64,000 nucleotides of DNA, from NCBI RefSeq assembly GCF_034702125.1, contig NC_085858.1, positions 54,967,624 to 55,031,623 of the forward strand. Direction: 5' to 3'. Made by a program: the position numbers and the translations under genes. The notes under the pieces were generated by a model, which did no database searches, was not told where the DNA came from, and saw only the letters and a program-made list of their open reading frames with translations. This stretch comes from Engraulis encrasicolus. Its lineage: Eukaryota; Chordata; Actinopteri; Clupeiformes; Engraulidae. Positions 1 through 10,824 of this stretch are shown here, in pieces (within the stretch, counting starts at the first letter, position 1; every line of letters starts with the position of its first letter).

Positions 1-489
1 ACATTCTATGACAGTGTTACAGAGAAAGAGCTTTCCTCGCAGACACGCTGTGTTGTGCGTGTTGCCTGTTCTTTCAAGTGAAGTTTTTTTCTTGTTTTGT
101 GTAGGCCTATGTAGAATCTCAAGCGTTTCAGTCACAATGTAATTTGCGATAGACTACTTCTCTTCTCGCCCGTTAGCCATTTTGCGTTATAACCTGTGTA
201 GTTGCCTCGGTCAGCACGCGACAAGTTCACGTTGTCCGCACAAGCATGCCAACGTTATTGTTTTCAAAGTTGTAATTGACAGTCAGTCGATTAGTTTGAT
301 AGTCGCTGAAACGCCAAACGGCGACAGGTGAGGTGAGAGGGAGAGAGCAGAACGGTCGCGGAGCACTGCAGCTGTGGACAGTGAGTGACAGAGAGGGGAG
401 GGGCTCTCCTCACGAGGCTGCTCATTTAAAGCGACAGGGTTTTTTCTCGTATGCAGAAGACGAGAGACTGAGATCCAGGTGTCTGAGCT

Positions 490-609
490 TCAATTCAATC
501 TTAAATAGTTAAGTAATTATATGCAATAACTTATAAATTGATGTAATGTTTCAGTCTCAATTCAATCTTAAATAGTTTAGTAATTATATGCAATAACTTA
601 TAAATTGAT
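490..609 (+). repeat. Direct repeat, two copies of about 53 bp
   Basis: The segment from TTCAATTCAATCTTAAATAG to ACTTATAAATTGAT occurs at 490-542 and again at 556-609, nearly identical, separated by tgtaatgtttcag. Confidence 0.85.
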
Positions 610-669
610 TAATACTGTAGACTTACTTGTAGGCTATATTACCAACACTAGTCTGAAAGAGCTGAAAGA

Positions 670-736
670 TAATAATAATAATAATAATAGCCTAATAATA
701 ATAATAATAATAATAATTATAATAATAATAATAATA
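670..736 (+). repeat. (AAT)n microsatellite, interrupted
   Basis: AAT repeats are interrupted twice by agcct. Confidence 0.9.
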
Positions 737-1042
737 GCCTAATTATAGGCCTACATTGTGAAAGCGACATGTGCAAATTAAGATTGATTGGTTTATGGGC
801 AGAAATATTCAATAAGGATAATTAATAGGCTATTAAAAAAAATAGAATATAATTTCTGTGATCGGCAATGATCGGTGATCGGCAGACAAAGATTTTTGGT
901 GATCGGTATCGGTGATCGGGTCAAAAAATGGTGATCGGAGCATCTCTATTGACGGGAAAACTATCGGTATCGGTACTTGGTTTCGGCAAGTACTACTACT
1001 CGTATCGGTTTTCAAAAAAATTTGTATCGTGCATCCCTATTT

Positions 1043-1741
1043 CCTTCGACTGAATGACCACCTCTGTCTGTTGGTGCATAACCTGTACAGCAAATTGCAT
1101 TTCATTGGCTCATGGTAATAAGATTTTAAGACTCGCTGCTATCAAACCTCCGCTCTCTGCTTCGTTTCAGCCAGGAAACACTCAAAATGAAATAGTAAAG
1201 ATTTCATAAAAGTAGGTGGTAGTATGCTTAGTGCTTGGCCATGGCAGCTTGGGGGCCTCATGTACAATGCTTGCTTACGCACAAAAAAGCTTTATGAGCA
1301 ACGTTTCATGCGAATGTTCAGATGTACCAAGACTGATTTAACATGGAAAAGTGGACTTGTATTACATTTCTTGTGAAATTTAGATTCAGATTTTCACATA
1401 CGCAAAGATTCAGTAGGAAATCTACAGAAGTCTTAGTGCTTGGTCATGGCACCTCAGGTCTGCTCTCAACATGCTGAAACTAAAGCAAAAGCTGATGCCA
1501 GAGCGAACCTAAATTATTTCTTTTGAAGTATTGAACACTCCTGCCTTAACCTAGAAGCTGTGCATGGATCTTTGAACTGTTGCTGAAGCAAAAACTGTCA
1601 AGCCGTCAAATTGAAGGTATGCAACAAACGCTGCTTACGCTGCTATTTCTGCAGGATATATGTAAATAAAAACAATAGCAGCTGTAAGACTACCCCCTTC
1701 CTCATCCTGAACAGATGTATGCACTGGTAAGATAAAAAGCT
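1043..1741. other. No gene or repeat recognised
   Basis: Unique-looking AT-rich sequence within the inferred first coding intron of tbc1d10b. Confidence 0.5.
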
Positions 1742-1774
1742 GAGGAGGAGGAGGAGGAGGAGGAGGAGGAGGAA
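1742..1774 (+). repeat. (GGA)n microsatellite
   Basis: About eleven GGA units. Confidence 0.9.
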
Positions 1775-1887
1775 GATGGAAAATGCTGACACAGCGCCTG
1801 AACTGTCAAGACTGCCCCACAGGCCATACATCTGAACCTAGCGTGGTGTTAGGTGGGGAAAGAGGCCATTGGTTTTGACGACCGACA

Positions 1888-1916
1888 ATATAATATAATA
1901 TAATATAATATAATAT
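1888..1916 (+). repeat. (ATATA)n pentanucleotide repeat
   Basis: About six TATAA units. Confidence 0.85.
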
Positions 1917-2570
1917 AGCATAATAGAACTGCATGTCATTGGTGAGCTTGGCGGAACAGGAGAACCTTACATGAGATACAAGTGCCTACTGTCAACTACC
2001 GGTATAAACTACCTAAGCTAAGGCTAAAACAATTCACTGTCTCGCACTGCAAGCCAACACAGACAGCCCTAGATGGAGAAGTTCTTGGTAGATTACGATC
2101 TAAATATTTTCCACGCATTAGGTTGGCAAATGATGATTGTGATGACATACACCATTACCACCACTGCTGATGGCTTTGAATGGTGGAGGTGTGTGCATGT
2201 GGCTTCACAGAGTGAGATGTCAAATTCCCACACGTCAAAAAGCAATTCTATTTTACGAAAAAAGCTGTTCTATTTTACATTGCATACACAACTTGAACGC
2301 ACTCTTATGCATACCTTAAATTTTGCATGAAATTATAATATTAAACTATTATGCCTCGACATTTACACTGCAATGTTTCAAGTTCAGTTCAGCGCCTCTA
2401 AATGACACTAAGCACAAATTGTTAACTAGGAGCGCAGCACATGCACAGAAAGTGTTAAAGCAAGCATGCAATAAAAAAAGATAACACTTGTGACTTATTC
2501 AGTGAAATACTTTACTGAGAAACGGACAACAAGACTAACAACAGCAGCACAACAGGGCAGTTAAGGGGAG

Positions 2571-2745
2571 AGCAGAGCAGAGCAGAGCAGAGCAGAGGAG
2601 AGCAGAGCAGAGCAGAGCAGAGGAGAGCAGAGCAGAGCAGAGGAGAGGAGAGCAGAGCAGAGGAGAGGAGAGGAGAGGAGAGGAGAGGAGAGGAGAGGAG
2701 AGCAGAGCAGAGCAGAGCAGAGCAGAGGAGAGCAGAGCAGAGCAG
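2571..2745 (+). repeat. Pentanucleotide repeat, AGCAG/AGGAG
   Basis: About 35 units of GAGCA or GAGGA alternate in blocks, giving a 175-bp pure purine-rich strand apart from the C of each AGCAG. Spurious Leu/Ser-rich ORFs on the minus strand arise from it. Confidence 0.9.
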
Positions 2746-2888
2746 TCCCAGGCGTCTAAGTGCTGCATTAGGCCATGGCGAGAGCAGGCAGATCATCACA
2801 CTACAACACCACTGATAGCACTCGCTCATGTCATAACCAACATCACAGCAGACTCACAGGAAACACAAGGCCCATAGAGATTATATGC

Positions 2889-2891
<3 letters not shown>

Positions 2892-2927
<36 letters not shown>

Positions 2928-3215
2928 AAAGAGAAGAAGGGAAGAGAGGGCGGAAGCAACAGATCCTGAAGGAGAGACTGCAGACTCAGGCAGAGAAAAG
3001 AGAAAGTAAGTGTGTGTGTGTGTATCTGAGTGCGCGCATGCATGTGTGTGTGCGTGCACTTGTGCGTGTGTGTGTGTGTGCGTGTCTGAGTGCGCGTGTG
3101 CATGTGTATGTGCGTGTACTTGTGCATGTGTGTGGGTGTATGTGCACGTATGTGTGACTGTGTGTGTGCACTTGTGCATGTGTGAACTATGTGTGTGCGC
3201 ACGCGTGTGTGTCGT
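2892..3215 (+). repeat. (GA)n followed by degenerate (TG)n/(TGTGCG)n tract
   Basis: A (GA)n run covers 2892-2921. An imperfect TG-rich array covers 3008-3215 with repeated gtgcgtgtg and a roughly 60-bp higher-order periodicity (GTCTGAGTGCGCG recurs). Confidence 0.8.
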
Positions 3216-3619
3216 TCTCTCACATGCATGTGTAGGCGAGACCCAGTCCCCAGAGGCCCGCTAACAAAGTCCACCTCAGATTGCCATCAAAAGAAACCAA
3301 GGGCATTGCACTCAACAGCCTGCCTTTTATCTTCACAAGGCAATAGCAATCTGAGTCTCCTGTTCACCCAAACCACATGCATGTGCTGTGCTCTCTAACC
3401 CTATGGCACGTCATGTTTGGCCAAACTAACATGGAAGAGAAGCAACACCACTTATGTCAAATCTACAGAGCTTCGGAAAGCGCATTTGTTAGTCAGACAC
3501 GTGCCTGACTATTATGATTATTAATACTATTATGATTATTAAGATGCAGTTTTAAATGAAATATGACACCCCCCAACAAAAAAGAATAAAAAAAAAAAAC
3601 TTGGATGTTTCATTTCCTA

Positions 3620-3730
3620 TACAAAATCTTAATCTTGCATGTGATCTAAGCATTTGTATTCAAGGAGGCCATCTTGTACAAAATCTTAATCTCACAGGTG
3701 ATCTAAGTATTTGTTGTCAAGGAGGCCGTT
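3620..3730 (+). repeat. Two-copy tandem duplication, unit about 56 bp
   Basis: Both copies begin ACAAAATCTTAATCT and share GTGATCTAAG and CAAGGAGGCC. They differ at about ten positions. Confidence 0.8.
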
Positions 3731-3896
3731 TTAACTGGGTATACCACTATTTTGGGGCTTAATACAGTTAAAATCATTGGCTGGGGTTTATAAAGGTGGT
3801 AAAGTGTCTTATTTTTCAAGTAAGCCGTTGTCTTGCTTAGAGACAAGTTAAAAGAGGGAGCATGTCGCTGAGCTAGTGAAAGTCAATGGATCCGTG

Positions 3897-3973
3897 TAGC
3901 ATGCTACAAGCATGCTACAAGCATGCTACAAGCATGCTACAAGCATGCTACAAGCATGCTACAAGCATGCTAC
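3897..3973 (+). repeat. 11-bp tandem repeat AAGCATGCTAC, seven copies
   Basis: Seven identical units each contain the self-complementary GTAGCATGCTAC core (with one flanking mismatch), ending at 3973. Confidence 0.95.
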
Positions 3974-4244
3974 CCCTTTAACTGTGAGTTGCTGAGGGAA
4001 ACCCTGTGTAGCCGTTTTCAGACTGACCGGCCCCTTGTGTCTCAGGCGGCTCCCACACCAGTTAAACTGCTGACCAAACTACTTGCTTGTGTGTCACCCA
4101 GGAACCCATAAGCTGCTGACAGAGGATGTTACCTCATCACCTGCCTCCAAAAAAAAACCCACATCCCATCATCATTGGCCCTAAATTGCACTGTTCAATA
4201 TTTTTGTATGTGTCATTCCCTGTTATCTATGTACCCCCATGGTT

Positions 4245-4541
4245 TTTTCACCGATGCATCGTTAAGCTTTTTTTGGGCCGATCACGATTACGATCCTCCT
4301 TCGATCAAAATCATGATTTCACGGATCACCGATCACTGCCGATCACAGAAATCGTTCCTAGTTTTTTTTTTTTTTTTACAATTTGCATAGGCCATACTGT
4401 ATGTACATTGGCCAACTAGCTCCAGATTTAATATCTCGTAATCTGCTTTTTGCTGATCACTTTATGCCGATTGCCTATCAAGAAGTTTTTGCCAAAATCT
4501 GCCGATTATGATCGGCGGCTGATTGATCGGTGCATCTCTAG
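4245..4541. repeat. Degenerate GATCGG-rich element, inverse copy of 850-1000
   Basis: It shares GATCACTGCCGATCACAGAAA-like sequence with the reverse complement of 856-890 and ends in GATCGGTGCATCTCTAG, a hAT-type terminus. Confidence 0.5.
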
Positions 4542-4850
4542 CTTTTCTCTCATGCCCCCTTTCTTTTGCACGTAAGCAGTGTTTGCATATGAGGCCCTAG
4601 GTTTATAGTGCAGCGTAGTTCAGTCTTGAGGGCCTGTAAGCAGCCACATTAAATGGCAGACGGCTACAGTATCCTTCACCTCCGCTCCGTCCGCATGCAG
4701 CTCCGGGCCTGGCTGGCTGATTGGAGAATGTGATTGAGGCTCAAATTACATTAGGATAATGCTAATGCTAATGCGCTGTGGCTGGTTGGTGTCTACCCCT
4801 GTAAAGGTCAACCCTGCCCTGCTCACCATACACACAGCTGCCTGCAAGAA

Positions 4851-5210
4851 TGAGTGCGTTTACATACAGTTCAGTATCCCGAATATGAGGCTTATCCCGG
4901 TTATGATCATATTCGGGATAATGTGTTTATATGCGCACAGAACGTTATATCCCAGTCTACATTCTTGGCCGTTATAGAATTCTCTTCAAATGCGTGTAGC
5001 CTGGATACCAGCAACAGCGTTCCATGGGAAGCCCCTGTATTCGGGATAAGGTGTATACATGAGTCTTCTTTCGGAGAACTCCACCTAGCATATCCCGATT
5101 TCTCAGTATCCCGAATAAGGGCTTTAAGTGTTTATATGCGCAAACGCAAATTCGGGATACATAATATCCCGATCATATTCGGGATACTGAACTGCATGTA
5201 TACGCACTCA
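4851..5210. mobile_element. MITE with terminal inverted repeats TGAGTGCGTTTACAT
   Basis: The left end TGAGTGCGTTTACATACAG pairs with the right end CTGCATGTATACGCACTCA, and the pairing extends about 38 bp through CAGTATCCCGAATATG. TATCCCGAAT motifs recur internally. There is no coding capacity; a 189-codon ORF crossing it is a by-product. Confidence 0.85.
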
Positions 5211-5560
5211 CTGCCGAGTGAAAGGGCCGTGGTGTCCTCCTCTTGCATTCATAAAGGAAGAAGGCGAAGGACAGCATTGCATGGTGAAGAAGGGCTTTGC
5301 CCGAAACCTTTGCTGGCGAATAAACAGAAAAAACCTGACTGCTGTCCTTCACTTCCTTACTTGACCTATGTTTTATGCGGAATTCAGCAGCCAGTAAAAA
5401 ATGTGATAATCGTTAGGCGATAGGACGAGTGCCTGTCCTCCCGTTTTCTCTTCGACGCAATACGGTTTGGAATATATGGCCTGGGATTCATGCCTGGTGA
5501 TTGTCAGAGTAAACAATGTATAGGTCAGCCCTGCTCACGGTAAACATTGCTGCCTGCAAG

Positions 5561-5563
<3 letters not shown>

Positions 5564-5642
<79 letters not shown>

Positions 5643-5655
5643 CGTGCGTGCGAGA
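5564..5655 (+). repeat. (TG)n microsatellite ending in (GTGC)n
   Basis: About 37 TG units, then four GTGC units and GAGAGA. Confidence 0.95.
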
Positions 5656-6195
5656 GAGAAAAGACAACACTGTCCTCCTCTTGCATTGAAAGTCCTTTCA
5701 TCAATGACAGATGTAATAAGGTTTGGAATATACTACAGCCTCAGATTCATGAGTGGTCGATGTCATAGCAGACAACAATGCAAATCATTGTTTTTAAAAC
5801 AGACGTGAAACATTCTTGTTAAGTAAAAGGCTATAAAACAAGTTATAAATGTTGGTGCTAAGTGTGCATTTGCACTGTAAGGTGGCAGAGGGTGCTCCCT
5901 GGCTTTATGGAAGCACTTCCCCTTTGTCTTTTGTGCTTTCTGTTTGACTACCTGGGCGTCTCTGCTTGCACAGCACTGGGGTCAACTACTGTGTCGTAAA
6001 AGAGTATAATAATCAGCCTCTATACCTTTATGGCTGTCTATGCCTGTGACTGGATGGATAGTGTCTGTCTGTGTATGCTTGTGCATGGGAGTGTCACTGT
6101 GTGTGAGCATATACCTGCATGACTGAGCACCTTTGTGTGTGCTGTGATATGAATGTATGTACTGAGTATTCAGTGTCTGAGTGTGCGTGTGCATA

Positions 6196-6198
<3 letters not shown>

Positions 6199-6264
<66 letters not shown>
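6199..6264 (+). repeat. (GT)n microsatellite
   Basis: About 33 GT units, inside the first coding intron of tbc1d10b. Confidence 0.95.
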
Positions 6265-6265
<1 letters not shown>

Positions 6266-6795
6266 TGCATTGTGCATCTTTGTGTTCATACAGCGTGCAG
6301 ATAATTAATCCCAGTGGAAATGAAGGCAAATTTAGATGAATTTGTGTTTTCTGCATGAGCACCCATGCTTGTGCTCACTCTCCCTCAGAACACTGCACCC
6401 TCCCAGGAAGTGAGAACCAAAATGTATGTGTGTACAGTAATTTGTCTGTATGTATGCGTGTTTGTGTGTGTCTTTGACTGTGTGTGTGTGTATGCATGTT
6501 TGTAAGTGGGTGAATGGTGTTTTTTTGGGCTTGGATTACGGGAGGTATAACGACATCTACAGTGATTGCCATAAATTAATTAGTGATTGGTATTTCATGT
6601 ACTGCAATGGGTATGCTTCTTAAAGAAAAAAAAACCAAATAAAACCAAAAACAATCCATAGAACAGTGGCATTAGCTGTCATTGCACCACCCTGACGTGA
6701 GCTACTCCTAAAACGTCATTGATCCATGTATGTATGTCTGTGTGTTCGTGTGTGACTGCATGTTATTTGCAGGCTGCTAACAGCTCGGTACTCAC

Positions 6796-7973
6796 CCCGC
6801 GTCAGAGTACTGCGCCCCGCCCAGGAAGCCGTACTTGTCGGTGCGCCGCATCACCATGCCATTGATCTCAGAGTCGGATCCCACGGAGCTGCCGTCCTCG
6901 CCCAGCCCCGACAGGGACTCCAGCGTGCCCGACATCAGGCTGGCCGACTCCAGGTAGCTCAGCGTGTCGGGGGCCGGCCGCGACTGGTGGGGCAAGGGCA
7001 GCATGGGGCCCGAGTCCTGCACCACGAGGGCCGGGGGGTCTGTCCGGACGGGGGTGCCCGGGGGCTCCAGCGCCCGCTTGGACGCCCCCGGGGTGGCGGG
7101 GGAGGTTGGCTTGGGGGCGGCGGCAGTTGGCGTGGAGAGAGGGTTGGTGGTGGGTGTGGTGGTGGGTGTGAGCGGAGGCTTGGTGTTTTGCGGTGGCGGC
7201 TGTGGCGGTTGTGCTTGCGAGGGGGCCACTGGTGGCGGAGGTGTTGCTTCTACTGCTACTGCTGCTGCTGCTGCTGCTGCTGCCTGTGCTGCTTCTGTCC
7301 CTGCTGATGGCACAGAGGCTGGATCCTGTGCCTGAGGGGCTGACTCTGAGTCATTGGTGGGCGTGTAGGGGAAGGGAGCCAGGGGCCTGGAGGTGCTGGA
7401 GATGGGGGCTGCTGGTCCAGGGGCCTCGACGGCGGGGGGCTGCACCGCCACGGGAGCTGGATTAGGACTGTAGGGGTTGATGTGGACGTTGGGGTACAGA
7501 TTAGGGCTGGGATTAGTCTCGGGGGAGGCAGCCAGCTCCTCCTCCTTCTGCTGCTGCTGCTGCTGCTGCTGGGCCTCCTGCATCACCCAGGGGTCCATCC
7601 CACCTCCCACACCTGCAGCCGTCAGCGGAGCAGCCACCGAACTCTCAACTCCGTGCGTACCTTCACTATTGGCCACGGACACCTCTCCAGGCTTGAGGAC
7701 CGCAGGTGATGCTGGCGTCTTGGGCGGGGGGATGGGGCTTCCTCCACCACCTCCGCCGGCTACAGGGGACGAGGGCGTGCCCATGGAGGAGCGGTCCCCG
7801 TACAGGGTGGATTTGGGGATGAGGGCTGCCTGCTTGGGGGAGCCCGAGGGGCCCAGAGCCGCACCGGGTCCCAGGCCCGGGCCTGGCAGGGTGCAGGGGG
7901 AGGAGGGGGCAGGAGGCAGAGAGGGGTCACCCACGCCCGGGGGAGACGGGGTGAGGGCCGAGACGTCAGCCAT
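6796..7973 (-). CDS. tbc1d10b: TBC1 domain family member 10B, first coding exon only (partial gene)
   Basis: The exon encodes 392 residues plus two nucleotides, then a strong donor (GCGGG|GTGAGT at 6795). The N-terminal 330 residues are low-complexity Pro/Ala/Ser/Thr. They include Gly6 near residue 73, Gln8 (134-141) and an Ala run (230-237). The last 60 residues are recognisable: APDTLSYLESASLMSGTLES, VGSDSEINGMVMRRTDKYGF and LGGAQYS. They match the segment just before the TBC domain of vertebrate TBC1D10B (EPI64B). That protein is a GTPase-activating protein for Rab GTPases such as Rab27A and Rab35. The TBC domain is absent here and must be encoded left of position 1. The start ATG (7971-7973) has G at +4. 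The frame stays open upstream for the 27 nt to the splice acceptor, so a start in an upstream exon is not excluded. Confidence 0.9.
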
Positions 7974-8000
7974 ACCGGCTACTCCTCCGGGCTGCTGGCA
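7974..8000 (-). other. tbc1d10b: tbc1d10b 5'UTR portion of exon 2, splice acceptor at 8000/8001
   Basis: On the minus strand a long C/T tract (8008-8080) ends in ccctcacag|TGCCAG, a strong acceptor 27 nt before the ATG. The gene therefore has at least one upstream exon. Confidence 0.65.
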
Positions 8001-8007
8001 CTGTGAG

Positions 8008-8190
8008 GGGGGGGGAGAGAGAGAGAGGGAGAGAGAGGGGGGGGGGGGGGAGAGAGAGAGAGAGAGACAGAGTCAATATAGAGAACCAGAGATGGGGATA
8101 GGCAAAAGAGAAATAGCAAGAGAGATAGAGAAAGACAGAGAAAAAGAGAGACAAGCAACCAGAAAAAGTAAAAGAAAGATAGAGCAAGAG

Positions 8191-8266
<76 letters not shown>
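8008..8266 (+). repeat. Purine tract and (GA)n microsatellite at the tbc1d10b acceptor
   Basis: G- and GA-rich runs at 8008-8065, GA-rich sequence through 8190 and pure (GA)n at 8195-8266. On the minus strand the proximal part is the polypyrimidine tract of the exon at 6796-8000. Confidence 0.9.
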
Positions 8267-8268
<2 letters not shown>

Positions 8269-8645
8269 CAAAAAAAAGAAACATAAACAAGTGATGAGTG
8301 ATGGGTGAGACCTTGCCACAGTCACACGCCAGAATCAATTCTCTAAAAAGGATCTCCAACTTCCCAAACGTGAGGGCTGAGGCCTTCACACATACTGTAA
8401 AATGAAGACGGCGCGGTCATGTTCTGTTTTATTTTTGTCTTCATTTCACAACTCGGGTTCATGCCACAGAACAGAAGAAGAAGAAGAAGATGAACAGCAC
8501 AGTTACAAATAGCAACAATGCTCCATCCTCACTCACTCTGACGAGGTGATGCTTTTTCACCGCTAAATGAGTGCAAGGTTATCAGCACTGAGCCACAAGT
8601 GGATGCAGGCCGATATGTCTCTCTTTCTCTCGCTTGCTCTCCTGT

Positions 8646-8647
<2 letters not shown>

Positions 8648-8726
<79 letters not shown>

Positions 8727-8752
8727 TGTGTGTGTGTGTGTGTGTGTGTGTA
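8648..8752 (+). repeat. (TG)n microsatellite
   Basis: About 50 TG units with one TC interruption near 8726. Confidence 0.95.
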
Positions 8753-9159
8753 TACACCCACACACATACCGGTACGCATGCATTGCACGCCCTTCACTGT
8801 GTCTGATTTACAACTATAACCAACCACAGCCACTTCCTTTTTTGTTAATCACAATACAGCAGACTGACAAAATAAAGAAGTGACTTACTATTTTTATGCT
8901 GTGGAAAAAAAAGCTGTGTGGGAAAACATACGCTTCAGGGCACCATCCCCTCCTCCATCTCCACCTCCAGATATTTGGCTGTGGGGGTCGGGTGGGTGTT
9001 CAGGGTGGGTGTTGAGGGTGGTGGTAGTAGCTTTAAGACAGGTCCACATTAACAGTATTGGACAGTGCAGTATAATACTGACACAAATGCTAGCTTACAA
9101 CCCACACTGACAAAATCTAGCTATCTTAAGGGCCTAACTAACAGCTAACAGTCCCTCTG

Positions 9160-9165
9160 TGTGTG

Positions 9166-9217
<52 letters not shown>

Positions 9218-9316
9218 TGAGTGAGTGAGTGAGTGAGTGAGTGAGTGAGTGAGTGAGTGAGTGAGTGAGTGAGTGAGTGAGTGAGTGAGTGAGTGAGTGA
9301 GTGAGTGAGTGAGTGA

Positions 9317-9350
<34 letters not shown>
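9160..9350 (+). repeat. Compound microsatellite (GTGC)n(GTGA)n(GT)n
   Basis: About 14 GTGC/GTGCG units, then about 26 GTGA units, then (GT)15. Confidence 0.95.
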
Positions 9351-9355
<5 letters not shown>

Positions 9356-9480
9356 CCAAGTCACCAATAAGACCATGGGGCGTTAAGTCTGATACAGCAT
9401 TCCTTGGCTGCTGAATCGCCAGCCAGGAGCAGGAGTGGACACAGATGATGGAGGACAGAGGGGGTGGATGAGCTGGGCGC

Positions 9481-9598
<118 letters not shown>

Positions 9599-9852
9599 CG
9601 CGTGGACAGATGAGCTGGGTTCACTGCCAACACATGAAGACTCAGAAACGTCTGTGCCAACACTCCTGCCCATCTCCTCAACTGCAGTGTTGCCCACAGA
9701 CCAAGCTGCATTTGGAGTGCTACCGGCAAAACATTGGGCCACTGTCTGAAAGTGTTATGAGTGTAGTGTACCCCAATGTGCAGCTGTTCAATTTGTCCAT
9801 TTGAGGTGCTTTGTTTTTATTCAGCGGTGCTGCACCACAGAATGGCCTATGG

Positions 9853-10181
9853 CAGTGGTTCTTAACCTGGGGTGCGGGCACCCCCTGGGGGTGCGCCAGA
9901 GATTTCAGGGGGTGCGCGGAATTTTGTTTGTGTTGAGGTTTTGACCAAAATTCTGCTAGCGAACATTATAATTAGGCCAAATCAAACCAAATTAAACACA
10001 TTTTGGTCCCCATGTAAAGTCATTAAGGTATTGATTAATGTCCCAAGCAAGAATCATTGTAATTATCACTTAAATAATTTTTTTGTGCGTATACACATGT
10101 AGAAGTTTCAGTTGGGGGTGCACGGCTTGTCGTGGGCACAGGTAAGGGGGTGCGTTAAAATAAAAAGGTTAAGAACCACTG
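9853..10181. mobile_element. Non-autonomous hAT element with 8-bp target duplication
   Basis: Ends CAGTGGTTCTTAACCTGGGG and AAAAGGTTAAGAACCACTG are inverted. GCCTATGG flanks it exactly on both sides (9845-9852 and 10182-10189). It is 329 bp with no transposase. GGGGGTGCGC-type words occur at both ends. Confidence 0.9.
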
Positions 10182-10680
10182 GCCTATGGGTCCATGATGA
10201 TTTGTCGTAACAGACGTTAGGATGGCACAGCCACACTAATCCCACAACTTTAAGGGTAAAATAACTACAATTACTTTTTTGTCTTTTAACAGGATTATCC
10301 AAGAAAAATATTCATTGCTTGTACATTAATGAACTATTACTAGTTTAATGTATGAGCATTAGTTATGGTTGTAGCACCTGACGTCTGCAAAAAGACATCA
10401 TTGACCCGTATAGGAAACATTAGATCTGCCTTGTGGACACAGGTCTAGCAAAGCGAGCACAGCCGCCGCAGGAGTGCTGAACACAGACAGAGTTAATGTT
10501 TAGAGTAGTGCTATTGGCTTTCCACTTAACTAAAACTGTTGATTCATTCATCACCCCCTCAGATGTTTCACACACATGCCTGACCAATACAGTGCAGGCA
10601 TTGGTCTCAAAAATCACTCTAAATCCGCCATCGAATGAAATAGAGGCTGAGAGTGTGGCGTGCATTAAGAAATACACGCA

Positions 10681-10683
<3 letters not shown>

Positions 10684-10711
<28 letters not shown>
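10684..10711 (+). repeat. (TG)n microsatellite
   Basis: Fourteen TG units. Confidence 0.9.
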
Positions 10712-10824
10712 CCCGTGTAAGCTTATGTCAACACACAAGAGACTCTCACACGAATCTCCGGCCCACAAGGGAGCTCCATAAGTGGCTAATGAAGAGGAAA
10801 AAGGCCCCATGAGAAGTTGTAGAT

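Larger units (their letters stand above)
1..1042. repeat. Partial hAT-like non-autonomous element, right end at about 1042
   Basis: The block ends in atcgtgcatccctat, the usual fish hAT-type terminus (inverse of ATAGGGATGCACGAT). It contains many GATCGG/ATCGGT words at 850-990. The left end is not in the window. Inside are a 53-bp direct repeat (490-542 and 556-608) and an (AAT)n run at 670-736. The family assignment rests on the terminus only. Confidence 0.4.
4804..5770 (+). repeat. Diverged tandem duplication interrupted by a MITE and a (TG)n run
   Basis: The segment from AGGTCAACCCTG to CTGCCTGCAAGA at 4806-4850 recurs at 5522-5561. TGTCCTCCTCTTGCATT at 5232 recurs at 5670. ACGGTTTGGAATATA at 5462 recurs as AAGGTTTGGAATATA at 5717. 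The first copy carries the MITE at 4851-5210 and the second the microsatellite at 5564-5638. Confidence 0.7.

Noticed and set aside
2512..2829. Leu/Ser-rich 105-codon minus-strand ORF
   Set aside because: Translation of the AGCAG/AGGAG pentanucleotide repeat.
3897..3973. CRISPR-like array
   Set aside because: Short head-to-tail units without spacers in a vertebrate genome; a plain tandem repeat.
4854..5423. 189-codon ORF
   Set aside because: It runs through the MITE at 4851-5210 and the adjacent duplication; its sequence is explained by the inverted repeats.
1..6795. TBC-domain exons of tbc1d10b
   Set aside because: Looked for conserved motifs of the next exon on the minus strand and found none; they must lie left of the window.
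7477..8286. 269-codon plus-strand ORF opposite tbc1d10b exon
   Set aside because: Antisense shadow of a GC-rich exon and of (GA)n repeats (Arg-Glu runs).
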